A DNA stretch of 64,000 bases from contig OZ246981.1 of NCBI GenBank assembly GCA_965232455.1, positions 3,100,001 through 3,164,000 on the forward strand, in the 5' to 3' direction. Below, piece after piece: positions 1 to 6,905 of this stretch (within the stretch, counting starts at the first letter, position 1; each line of letters starts with the position of its first letter). The position numbers and the translations under genes are program-made. The stretch comes from JBFGFX01 sp965232455 (GTDB lineage Bacteria; Pseudomonadota; Gammaproteobacteria; Steroidobacterales; Woeseiaceae). The notes under the pieces were generated by a model. The model saw nothing but the letters and a program-made list of their open reading frames with translations. It did not search any database and was not told the origin of the DNA.

Positions 1-120
1 TTGCGGCCCAGGGATTTCGCCGAGTTCAGTGTCGAGCACCGTGCCGTAGAAGCTGACCGCCCGCTCCAGGTCCGTCACGGGGATCTCGAACCAGTTGATA
101 CCAACCGTTGCCTGCGCCAT
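1..120 (-). CDS. VOC-family (glyoxalase/dioxygenase fold) protein, N-terminal 40 residues only
   Basis: The reverse strand reads from an ATG at 120 into the window edge as MAQATVGINWFEIPVTDLER, then AVSFYGTVLDTELG. This is the typical first beta-alpha unit of vicinal-oxygen-chelate proteins, where a short strand is followed by a 'D..RA..FY..VL' helix. A GGAG ribosome-binding site lies seven bases before the ATG (129-126 on the reverse strand). VOC proteins use a divalent metal on paired beta-alpha-beta-beta-beta modules for isomerase, dioxygenase or resistance chemistry. The substrate cannot be told from this fragment. The gene is cut by the window edge, so family membership is fairly safe and the function is open. 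Confidence 0.8.
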   Translation of the reverse strand, partial: MAQATVGINWFEIPVTDLERAVSFYGTVLDTELGEIPGPQ

Positions 121-314
121 CTTGTTCTCCTTGTTTGTTGCTGTCATGTACTGCCACCGCCTGAAGGCGACGCCTTGGTTTACTGACGAAACAGGACGGC
201 CAAAATCGACACGGAAAAGGGCGTGATCGTGTCGTTCGAACGGCGACGGCGGTTTTGTATCTGCACGAAAAGTCGAGTTTCAGTAATCGATGTACCAGGT
301 ACTTGGCGCTAAAT

Positions 315-334
315 TACTGTATCGACAAACAGTA
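315..334. promoter_or_regulatory. LexA (SOS) box upstream of the DUF222/HNH gene
   Basis: The sequence is TACTGT-N8-ACAGTA with N8 = ATCGACAA. This matches the gammaproteobacterial LexA operator CTGT-N8-ACAG, and both flanking TA/TA bases of the E. coli consensus are present as well. It ends 18 bp before the preferred ATG (353) of the HNH endonuclease gene, where bound LexA would block transcription. It is the only site of this type I noticed in the window. Binding itself is inferred. Confidence 0.85.
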
Positions 335-352
335 TCAAGGCATGTAGACACC

Positions 353-1759
353 ATGGCCAGCAGCACGGCCGCTCCCAGGCTTGAACAGCATCCCCGCTAC
401 GCCGCGGGTGAACGGCTGGGCGCCGAAATCAGCGAACTCTGCGCCTACATGTATGCCGCCACCTACCGTCTGCTCGAACTCATCCGGCGGTTCGACGACG
501 CCGGTCACTGGCAGCTGCCCGGCCTGGTTTCCTGCGCGCACTGGCTGAATTTCCAATGCGGCATCGGCCTGAACGCCGCCCGCGAGAAAGTGCGAGTCGC
601 GCACGCGCTGGCCGGCCTGCCGAAGATCAGCGCTGCGTTCCGCAAGGGCGAGCTGAGTTATTCCAAAGTGCGCGCCATGACCCGCGTCGCCAACGCGGAC
701 AACGAAGACTATCTGCTGATGATCGCTCGTCACGGCACGGCCCACCACGTCGAGAAGCTCGTCTCCCAATGCCGTCGCGCCACCCGGCTGGCGGACGTCG
801 AATCCGCGAACGAGCAGCACGCACAGCGCGCGCTGAGCTGTCACTACGACGAGGACGGTTCGCTAGTCATCAACGCGCGGCTGCCCGCGGAACAGGGTGC
901 CCTGTTCGTGAAAGCGTTGGAAATGGCGATGGAGCGGGATCACGCCGAAGTCACCCGTGAGGACGACGCCGCTGTCGGAGCCCGTCCCGACGGGCGACCT
1001 TCGGAAGGCCCCGACAATCCCGACCTTACCGCGGTAACGCGCGAACCCGTTTCGACCCGCCGCGCCGACGCACTGGTCGAGCTGGCTGAGATCTATCTCA
1101 ACGCGGAACCGAGCGCCGCATCCACGGCAGACCGGTATCAGGTCGTCGTTCACGTTGCGGCGGACAGCCTACGGGAAGAACCCGGCGTTACCGCGGTAAC
1201 GTCAGCCGACACCGATAACGACCGCTCCCATATCGAGAACGGACCCCGCGTTACCGCGGAAACGTCCCGGCGGATTGCCTGCGACTGCTCGACCGTGACG
1301 CTAACGGAAGACAATCACGGCCAGCCCCTGTCCATCGGCCGCAAATCGCGTTCCATTCCGCCGCCGATGCGCCGCGCGTTGAGCGCGCGGGACAGAGGTT
1401 GTCGGTTTCCGGGCTGCACCCGCAGCCGTTTCGTCGACGGCCACCACATTCGGCATTGGGCGGACGGCGGAGAAACCGGCCTCGACAACCTCGTGCAGCT
1501 TTGCCGGCATCATCACCGCCTGGTTCACGAGGGCGGCTTTTCCTGCGAACGCCTGCCGGACGGCCGCTTGGTTTTCAAAGATCCAACCGGTGAGGTCCTC
1601 GCCGGGTTTTATCTCCCCCAGCCCCCTCCACAGGTCGAGGATCCGATCCGCTGGTTCGAGTCCCGGTCGCCCGACCTCGATATCGATTCGGAAACCTGCC
1701 GCTCGCTGTGGGCGGGCGAACGGTTGGACTACGGCATGGCGGTTGAGGCATTGTTGTAG
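353..1759 (+). CDS. DUF222 / HNH endonuclease domain protein, probably SOS-inducible
   Basis: The predicted protein has 468 residues. The N-terminal two thirds is a DUF222 helical region (about residues 20-200, with 'CAYMYAATYRLLELIRRFD' and 'HWLNFQCGIGLNAAREKVRVA'). A variable acidic linker follows, then a C-terminal HNH nuclease at about residues 350-395 (CRFPGC, GHHIRHWADGG, NLVQLCRHHHRLVHEGG) with the CxxxxC and HH/HHH metal-binding residues present. An in-frame alternative start lies at 290, but it would place the LexA box inside the coding region, so I prefer ATG 353. The architecture is that of the mycobacterial 13E12 family, some of whose members are SOS-regulated. The linker encodes three near-identical palindromes (TAVT, TAVT, TAET peptides). 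The last 37 bp recur downstream. The DNA target and cellular role are unknown. Confidence 0.9.
   Translation: MASSTAAPRLEQHPRYAAGERLGAEISELCAYMYAATYRLLELIRRFDDAGHWQLPGLVSCAHWLNFQCGIGLNAAREKVRVAHALAGLPKISAAFRKGELSYSKVRAMTRVANADNEDYLLMIARHGTAHHVEKLVSQCRRATRLADVESANEQHAQRALSCHYDEDGSLVINARLPAEQGALFVKALEMAMERDHAEVTREDDAAVGARPDGRPSEGPDNPDLTAVTREPVSTRRADALVELAEIYLNAEPSAASTADRYQVVVHVAADSLREEPGVTAVTSADTDNDRSHIENGPRVTAETSRRIACDCSTVTLTEDNHGQPLSIGRKSRSIPPPMRRALSARDRGCRFPGCTRSRFVDGHHIRHWADGGETGLDNLVQLCRHHHRLVHEGGFSCERLPDGRLVFKDPTGEVLAGFYLPQPPPQVEDPIRWFESRSPDLDIDSETCRSLWAGERLDYGMAVEALL
1025..1264. repeat. Three copies of a TTACCGCGGTAA palindrome inside the DUF222-HNH linker
   Basis: Copy 1 is a 12-bp perfect palindrome at 1026-1037. 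Copy 2 is a 16-bp perfect palindrome, CGTTACCGCGGTAACG, at 1186-1201. Copy 3, at 1249-1264, is CGTTACCGCGGAAACG, one base off perfect symmetry. In the protein they read TAVT, TAVT and TAET. All three lie between the DUF222 region and the HNH domain, in a stretch that otherwise looks weakly constrained. Confidence 0.85.
1723..1759. repeat. Direct repeat, copy 1 (3' end of HNH gene)
   Basis: The last 37 bp of the HNH gene, including its TAG stop, are repeated at 2562-2598 with 34 of 37 bases identical. The three differences are transitions. The two copies bracket an 802-bp segment that carries one intact gene. Confidence 0.9.
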
Positions 1760-1813
1760 CTCACGGTGCTCCTGGGATCGGCGCATCGTGACTATCCGTA
1801 TGGAGGGGAAATC

Positions 1814-2539
1814 GTGTTGTTACGTCGTGTCGTGGAGCACGTCAAGACGCAGAACTGGTTCGCCGTCGCGATTGATTTTCTGATCGTAGTCATCGGCGTT
1901 TTCATGGGCTTGCAGGTTCAAGAGTGGAATCAGCAGCGTACGGATCGCGGCAACGAACTGGCTTATCTGGAACGCCTGTCCGCAGACTTTGCCACTATCG
2001 ATCGGGATCTTCAGCACTGCCTTTCGGTCTATAGCGACAGCATCGCTGCGATCAATCTGATCTCACAGGTTGTTGAAGATCAGGCGGCATCAGGCCCGAA
2101 CTCGAACGCAGATCGCGATACGATATCGACCGCTCTGATTCGTATGACTGCGGGCGCAATTCCCGCCGGTCGGTCAGCGACATTCATAGAAATGCTCTCC
2201 ATTGGTGACTTGAGCATCCTGCGGGATGCGACACTGCGCGATGCGCTGGTCGCCTACGACGAGCGCGCGCAGATCAGCCGCGAAGTCTGGCGATCGACTC
2301 GAGAAGAAGCAATTGCGTATGGCCGGCCGCTCTACGACAACATCAAACTGAGCGTTGATCTGGAAAAAAGACGTATTTCTTCGATACACGACTATGATTT
2401 GATTGCCATGTCCAGCGATCCGGACTTTCAATCCATGCTCAACGTTCTCGTCGCGACCAAGGGCAATAACTATGAGCTTTGCCAGGCTCAACGCAATCTG
2501 GCAAACGGCGTGCAGCTATCGCTTGAGCAGCAACATTAG
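1814..2539 (+). CDS. N-terminally membrane-anchored protein (DUF6090-like)
   Basis: The predicted protein has 241 residues. After a short basic leader (LLRRVVEHVKTQNWFAV) it has one hydrophobic helix, AIDFLIVVIGVFMGLQVQEW, at about residues 20-38. A long, mostly helical soluble part follows with many charged residues and little recognisable motif structure. I choose GTG 1814 because GGAGGGG stands just before it at 1802-1808; the in-frame start at 1766 adds an unlikely leader. The N-terminal pattern 'R..EH.K.QNWFAV.IDF.IVV.GVF.G' is typical of a small-protein family widespread in marine gammaproteobacteria, and no biochemical function is known to me. It lies inside the 802-bp interval bracketed by the duplicated HNH 3' end. 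Confidence 0.75.
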   Translation: MLLRRVVEHVKTQNWFAVAIDFLIVVIGVFMGLQVQEWNQQRTDRGNELAYLERLSADFATIDRDLQHCLSVYSDSIAAINLISQVVEDQAASGPNSNADRDTISTALIRMTAGAIPAGRSATFIEMLSIGDLSILRDATLRDALVAYDERAQISREVWRSTREEAIAYGRPLYDNIKLSVDLEKRRISSIHDYDLIAMSSDPDFQSMLNVLVATKGNNYELCQAQRNLANGVQLSLEQQH

Positions 2540-2561
2540 GAACCCGTTCCGAGAGGCGACA

Positions 2562-2598
2562 GTTGGACTACGACACGACGGTTGAGGCATTGTTGTAG
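2562..2598. repeat. Direct repeat, copy 2 (displaced 3' end of an HNH gene)
   Basis: This is the second copy of the 37-bp HNH-gene terminus (compare 1723-1759), with a TAG at 2596-2598. No HNH coding sequence precedes it, so it is either a relic of a deleted tandem paralogue or a duplication made when the intervening segment arrived. Confidence 0.85.
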
Positions 2599-2624
2599 GC
2601 CTTTGGACCGGGGGAAGCCAATCC

Positions 2625-3944
2625 GTGATTAGAAGCCAACCACCATTGCCGTCACGGCGTCAGCTTATTCTCGTCATCGCGTTTCTGCCCGTGACGCTTT
2701 CCGCCATCGCTCAGCCTCCCTCCCGAATCGACGGTGCCCGCCTGAACGAGACCATGACCGCCATGAAAACCTTCGGCGGCACGGAGGGCGGCGGCTCCGT
2801 GCGCGTGGCATACAGCGAAGAAAACCGGCAGGCGCTCGACTACCTGGCCGGCCTCATGTCCAACGCGGGGCTCGAGACTCGCATCGACTTTGCCGGTAAC
2901 CTCATCGGTCGCAAGGCGGGCAGCGAAGCCGACCTCGCGCCGATCGTCTCCGGCTCGCACGTCGACACGGTGCCGAACGGCGGGCATTACGACGGCATCG
3001 TCGGCGTGATGTCGGCCATCGAGGTCGCGCGCAGCCTGCACGATGCCGGCCACAGCTTGCGGCACCCCCTGGAAATCATCGTGTGGAGCAACGAGGAAGG
3101 CGGCAAAACCGGAAGCCGCGCGTTCAACGGCTCGGTGCGGCCATTCGAGTTTGATTTGCCGAGCCTCGGCGACAAGACGCTCGGTGTCGGCATGCGCTTT
3201 CTGGGCGGCGATCCGCAGCGGCTCGGTGAGGTGGTTCGGGAGCCGGGGGCCATCGCGGGCTACGTCGAGCTGCACATCGAACAGGGTGCGATCCTGGACC
3301 GGGAAGGCGTGCAGATCGGCGTCGTTGACGGCATCGTGGGCATCAAACGCTGGAACGTCACCGTGAACGGTTTCGCCAACCATGCCGGCACGACGCCGAT
3401 GGATCAGCGGCAGGATGCGCTGTACGCGGCGGCCAGGCTGATCGCGTCGATTCGCGAGATCATCACCGCGGAACCGGGCAGACAAGTCGGCACCGTCGGC
3501 CGTGTGCGGGCGCTGCCCGGCGCGCCGAACGTCGTGCCCGGCCGCGCGGTGTTCAGCCTGGAGATTCGCGATCTCAGCATGCAGAAAATCGACGTTCTTC
3601 ATTCCCGCATCGCCGAGACGGCGGAGCGCCTGGCCGGGGAAACGGATACGACCATCAGCTTCGTGCAGTTCTACGAATCGCCGGCCGCGATTACGGACAC
3701 ACGCATCAGCACAATGGTCGAGAAAAGCGCGGATGCGCTCGGGCTCAGCTCAATACACATGCCGAGCGGCGCCGGCCACGACGCTCAGAGTCTCGCGCCC
3801 ATCGGGCCGATTGGAATGATCTTCGTGCCCAGCGTCGACGGCATCAGCCACGCCCCGGACGAGTTCACGAGCGAACGGGACATCGCGAATGGCGCGAACG
3901 TGTTGCTGCGGACGATTCTCGGCATGGACGAAGCACTGCCTTAG
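2625..3944 (+). CDS. Exported M20-family amidase/carbamoylase (hydantoinase/carbamoylase type)
   Basis: The predicted protein has 439 residues and starts at GTG 2625 behind a GGGGGAAG site. Residues 1-30 form a Sec signal peptide (basic RR, hydrophobic LILVIAFLPVTLSAI, likely cut at AIA-QP). The rest matches the Zn-dependent N-carbamoyl-L-amino-acid hydrolase / allantoate amidohydrolase family. Putative metal ligands are H112 (SGSHVDT), D123 (HYDG), E157/E158 (NEEGG), H217 (ELHIEQG) and the C-terminal GISHAPDE histidine; the lid domain has the NHAGTTPM signature. Relatives are usually cytoplasmic, so the signal peptide is unusual. Its 3' end faces the Hyu operon, and hydrolysis of an N-carbamoyl compound would fit beside HyuA/HyuB. 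The substrate is not determined. Confidence 0.85.
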   Translation: MIRSQPPLPSRRQLILVIAFLPVTLSAIAQPPSRIDGARLNETMTAMKTFGGTEGGGSVRVAYSEENRQALDYLAGLMSNAGLETRIDFAGNLIGRKAGSEADLAPIVSGSHVDTVPNGGHYDGIVGVMSAIEVARSLHDAGHSLRHPLEIIVWSNEEGGKTGSRAFNGSVRPFEFDLPSLGDKTLGVGMRFLGGDPQRLGEVVREPGAIAGYVELHIEQGAILDREGVQIGVVDGIVGIKRWNVTVNGFANHAGTTPMDQRQDALYAAARLIASIREIITAEPGRQVGTVGRVRALPGAPNVVPGRAVFSLEIRDLSMQKIDVLHSRIAETAERLAGETDTTISFVQFYESPAAITDTRISTMVEKSADALGLSSIHMPSGAGHDAQSLAPIGPIGMIFVPSVDGISHAPDEFTSERDIANGANVLLRTILGMDEALP

Positions 3945-3957
3945 AGACGAACGACGG

Positions 3958-4191
3958 CTACGGTTTGACGTGCGTCCAGGGATCGTCGATGGCCGTGCTG
4001 TCGTAGGGGTTGCTGCTGACCCTCTGTTCCAGTTCCAGCTCGCAGGGCTCGACCTCCCCCATCCAGATGTTTTGACCGAGCACGGTCGTGAATACCCTGG
4101 GCGGGCGCCGGATACGAACGGTGTCGCCGATTTGGCCTATAGGGTTTGCCGGTTCCGCCGGCTCGGATTGGTCTTTTCGCTCTTTGTCCAT
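3958..4191 (-). CDS. Small hypothetical protein (77 aa)
   Basis: This reverse-strand reading frame encodes a polar N-terminus (MDKERKDQSEPAEPANP) and a compact core (IGDTVRIRRPPRVFTTVLGQ, then NIWMGEVEPCELELEQ) that looks like a short beta-rich domain. It ends in an acidic DPY/DPW tail. There is no signal peptide or membrane segment and no convincing ribosome-binding site, so the start is uncertain. It lies just downstream of the GntR gene on the same strand and fills the otherwise empty 314-bp gap before the M20 gene. A hairpin (CTCTTC/GAAGAG, 4209-4228) precedes it. I do not recognise the family. Confidence 0.5.
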   Translation of the reverse strand: MDKERKDQSEPAEPANPIGQIGDTVRIRRPPRVFTTVLGQNIWMGEVEPCELELEQRVSSNPYDSTAIDDPWTHVKP

Positions 4192-4258
4192 GAAATTTAT
4201 GTCGTCCGCTCTTCGACAAACTGAAGAGTATCGGCTTTTGACATAAAAAAGTGTGAAC

Positions 4259-5032
4259 TCAGTCCAGGCTCAGCACCATCCGGTAGGTGAAGCGCTTTGG
4301 ATTGTAGAGGCAGTCCAGAACGTCGACGACCTTTCCGTTTTTGTCGTAGGAATGCCGCACGATGGACAGTAACGCGGCGCCGGGTTCGGTCCCCAGTTCC
4401 CCGGCGATCGCGAGCGACGCGTTCTCCGCGCTGAGCGTCTGTTCGACCTTGGTCAGCTCGATGCCGTTTTGCTTCAGCACGTCGAGCCGGGGGGTCTTTT
4501 CGATATTGCGTTTGGTGAAACCCTTGGTAATCCCGGCCGTGTAACTCACGTAATACGCGTACGGCTCGCCCTCTTCGTTGCTGCGTACGCGCACGACCTG
4601 GTGGATCAGCTCATTCTCGTCCACATCCAGGATCTCGCGAATGTCGGCCGGCGGCACGACTTTTTCGATCGAAATGACGCGCACGATGCTGTGTTTGCCC
4701 ATCTCGATCAGGTTCTCGAGCATCCCGACCAGCGGCGCCTGCACGGGTTTGGGCTCGTATTGATAGGTGACGTGCGAGCCCTTGCCGCGATAACGCGCAA
4801 TCAGGCTCTCCGACGCCAGCTCGTCCATCGCGCGTTTGGCGGTGATGCGTGAGACGTCGAAGGTGGACGCAAGCTGCTGCTCGGTGGGCATCTGCGAATC
4901 GTAGGGGATCGTGCCGTCGAGGATCGACGACTTCAGCACCGAATAGAGCTGATGGTAAAGCGGCACGCGCGACATCGCGCCGCGCTGGCTCAGATCCCAA
5001 TCCGACTTCAGTGATACGAGAATGTCGCTCAT
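4259..5032 (-). CDS. GntR-family transcriptional regulator with UTRA effector domain
   Basis: The predicted protein has 257 residues from ATG 5032, which follows a strong GGGGAGG site; an upstream in-frame start at 5086 would overlap hyuB. The winged helix-turn-helix covers about residues 18-85 (PLYHQLYSVLKSSILDG, TEQQLASTFDVSRITAKRAMDEL, YRGKGSHV). The UTRA ligand-binding domain follows (VRVRSNEEGEPYAYYVSY, PGAALLSIVRHSYD, FTYRMVL). It begins 10 bp after the hyuB stop, so it is probably the last gene of the CoA-transferase/hyuA/hyuB operon and its local regulator. UTRA domains bind small metabolites, and the ligand is likely the pathway substrate or product. The likely operator region is the AT-rich stretch at 10243-10334. 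Confidence 0.9.
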   Translation of the reverse strand: MSDILVSLKSDWDLSQRGAMSRVPLYHQLYSVLKSSILDGTIPYDSQMPTEQQLASTFDVSRITAKRAMDELASESLIARYRGKGSHVTYQYEPKPVQAPLVGMLENLIEMGKHSIVRVISIEKVVPPADIREILDVDENELIHQVVRVRSNEEGEPYAYYVSYTAGITKGFTKRNIEKTPRLDVLKQNGIELTKVEQTLSAENASLAIAGELGTEPGAALLSIVRHSYDKNGKVVDVLDCLYNPKRFTYRMVLSLD

Positions 5033-5042
5033 CGGCCTCCCC

Positions 5043-6893
5043 TCAGACATGCGGGGATTCTGGCGCAGGCAGATGCGTCTCTTCAAGTGCCCTGGCCTTT
5101 ATTTCCTCGATCGTCCCACCTCGGCTGAACAGGCCCATCTCCGCGCGGGCGCCCTGCATGTCCGCGCGCAAGGCCTCGGTAGCCGCCGCATCGACGGCCC
5201 CGTCCGCCAGCACCACTCCGTAGCGTTTCGCGCCTTCCACCGACACCAGGCCCCGGTTCACGTCCGCCAGGACCTCGGCCGGATCGCGCTCCAGCGGGCT
5301 GCCCCAGCCGCCGCCGCCCCAGGTGTTGAAATAGAGAACGTCGCCGGCTTTCACCCGGATACCGTCGCATTTCGCCGGCAGCCATTCCTCGGAACCGTCG
5401 GTGCGGACGATGCGCTTGGTCGACCGCATGCCGGGATCGCCGCCGCGAACGCCCCACGGGTAGGTCAGCCAGCGTTCGTCGTGGATCGCGATCTGTCCGT
5501 CGGCGAGAAACTCGTAGGCCACCGAAAGCCCGTTGCCGCCGCGATGCAGACCGGCACCGCCCGAGTCGGGGATGGTTTCGTACCTCACGATTCGCAGCGG
5601 GAAATACGCCTCGATGAACTCGTTCGGCACGTTCGTGAAACCGGGCCAGAGCGAATGACCGTCCGGACCGTCGCCGACCGGCCGGCCCGGGATGCCGCCG
5701 AAACCGATCTGGAAAAGCTGGAAGTACTCGCCGTTCTTGTCGTAACCCGAATAAAACAGGTGCGGGCTGTCGGAGAATCCCGCGGCGTTCATCGCGTCCG
5801 GCGCGCCCTGCCCCAGCACGCCGCCCATGACGTCGAAAATTCGGCCCAGCGCGTGCGTGCGACCGGAGAGCGCCGCCGGGAACTTCGGTTTCAGAAGGCT
5901 GCCCTCCGGAATGCGCACGTCGACGAGATCGTAGAAACCGTCGTTGAACAGGATGTGCGGGTCGAACAGGTTGATCGTGAACGAACCGAAGAACATTTTG
6001 AACATCTCTTCGTTCATGTAGAAATTGATCGAACTCTGCGCCTGCGGGTCGGTGCCGGTGAAATCGAAAATCGCCTTGTTACCCTCGCGCCAGAGCTTGC
6101 AGGCGATTTTATAGGGCCCCTTGCCGACGCCGTCGTCGCAGACGTAGTCCTCGAAGTACGCCGGCTCCTCGGGCACGACCATCTGGATGATCTGCTCGAT
6201 CGCCATGTAGTTGCGTTCGAGCATGATTTCCATCGTGGTGTAAAACACGTCGTCGCCGAAACGCTCCGCGATTTCGACGCAGCGCCGCCCCGCCGTGCGG
6301 CAGGCCGCCACGAGCGCGTTCAGGTCGAAGCGGTTCCATTCGGTCGTGCGCACGTTGTGCAGGATCAGCTCCAGGATGTCGCCCTGCAGCTCACCCTTTT
6401 TATAGAGCTTCGTCGGCGGGATGCGGATGCCTTCCTGGTAAATCGTTTCCGCCTTGATGGGAATCGAGCCGGGCACCATGCCGCCGTTGTCGGACATGTG
6501 CCCGAACATCGCGCTCCAGGCCATGTGCCGGCCGTCCTTGAAAATCGGCACGAGGACGATCCAGTCCGGCAGATGCGACACCGCGGCGTTACACAGGTAC
6601 GGATCGTTCGTGAGGATGATGTCACCCTCCTCGATCTCGTCGTCGTAAGCCTCCATGAAGCCGTGGATGAACGAACCGAACTGGCCGACGACCATTTTGC
6701 CGTCTTTGTTCGCGACCATCGGGAAACAGTCACCCTGTTCGCGGATGCCGGGGCTCATGGCGGTTCGGAAAAGCACGGCGTCCATCTCGACGCGCACGTT
6801 ACGGAGCGCGTTTTCGATGATGTCGACCGTTACCGTATCGACGTCAACCCGCTGGAACGGCGTGGAGTTTGTTTCAACGATCGTGGCGGTCAT
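5043..6893 (-). CDS. hyuB: Hydantoinase B / oxoprolinase-family protein (HyuB-like)
   Basis: The predicted protein has 616 residues of the HyuB family (acetone-carboxylase alpha-type, N-methylhydantoinase B). Family hallmarks include VDIIENALRNVRVEMDAVLF, SPGIREQGDCFPMV, GDIILTNDPYLCNAAVSHLPD, FTGTDPQAQSSINF and a glycine-rich C-terminus (DSGGAGLHRGGNG, TWGGGGWG). HyuA and HyuB form ATP-dependent complexes that open cyclic amides (N-methylhydantoin, 5-oxoproline) or carboxylate ketones (acetone, acetophenone). It starts 12 bp after hyuA with AGGAG placed before the ATG, which indicates translational coupling. Sequence alone does not separate hydrolase from carboxylase; the CoA-transferase upstream points to a ketone- or acid-degrading pathway as much as to hydantoin use. 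Confidence 0.9.
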   Translation of the reverse strand: MTATIVETNSTPFQRVDVDTVTVDIIENALRNVRVEMDAVLFRTAMSPGIREQGDCFPMVANKDGKMVVGQFGSFIHGFMEAYDDEIEEGDIILTNDPYLCNAAVSHLPDWIVLVPIFKDGRHMAWSAMFGHMSDNGGMVPGSIPIKAETIYQEGIRIPPTKLYKKGELQGDILELILHNVRTTEWNRFDLNALVAACRTAGRRCVEIAERFGDDVFYTTMEIMLERNYMAIEQIIQMVVPEEPAYFEDYVCDDGVGKGPYKIACKLWREGNKAIFDFTGTDPQAQSSINFYMNEEMFKMFFGSFTINLFDPHILFNDGFYDLVDVRIPEGSLLKPKFPAALSGRTHALGRIFDVMGGVLGQGAPDAMNAAGFSDSPHLFYSGYDKNGEYFQLFQIGFGGIPGRPVGDGPDGHSLWPGFTNVPNEFIEAYFPLRIVRYETIPDSGGAGLHRGGNGLSVAYEFLADGQIAIHDERWLTYPWGVRGGDPGMRSTKRIVRTDGSEEWLPAKCDGIRVKAGDVLYFNTWGGGGWGSPLERDPAEVLADVNRGLVSVEGAKRYGVVLADGAVDAAATEALRADMQGARAEMGLFSRGGTIEEIKARALEETHLPAPESPHV

Positions 6894-6905
6894 GTCGAAC
6901 TCCTC

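Noticed and set aside
290..352. An earlier start for the HNH gene
   Set aside because: It would put the LexA box inside the coding region; the added 21 residues do not look like a DUF222 N-terminus.
1766..1813. An earlier start for the membrane protein gene
   Set aside because: The 16 added residues (LLGSAHRDYPYGGEI) have no family support, and GGAGGGG favours GTG 1814.
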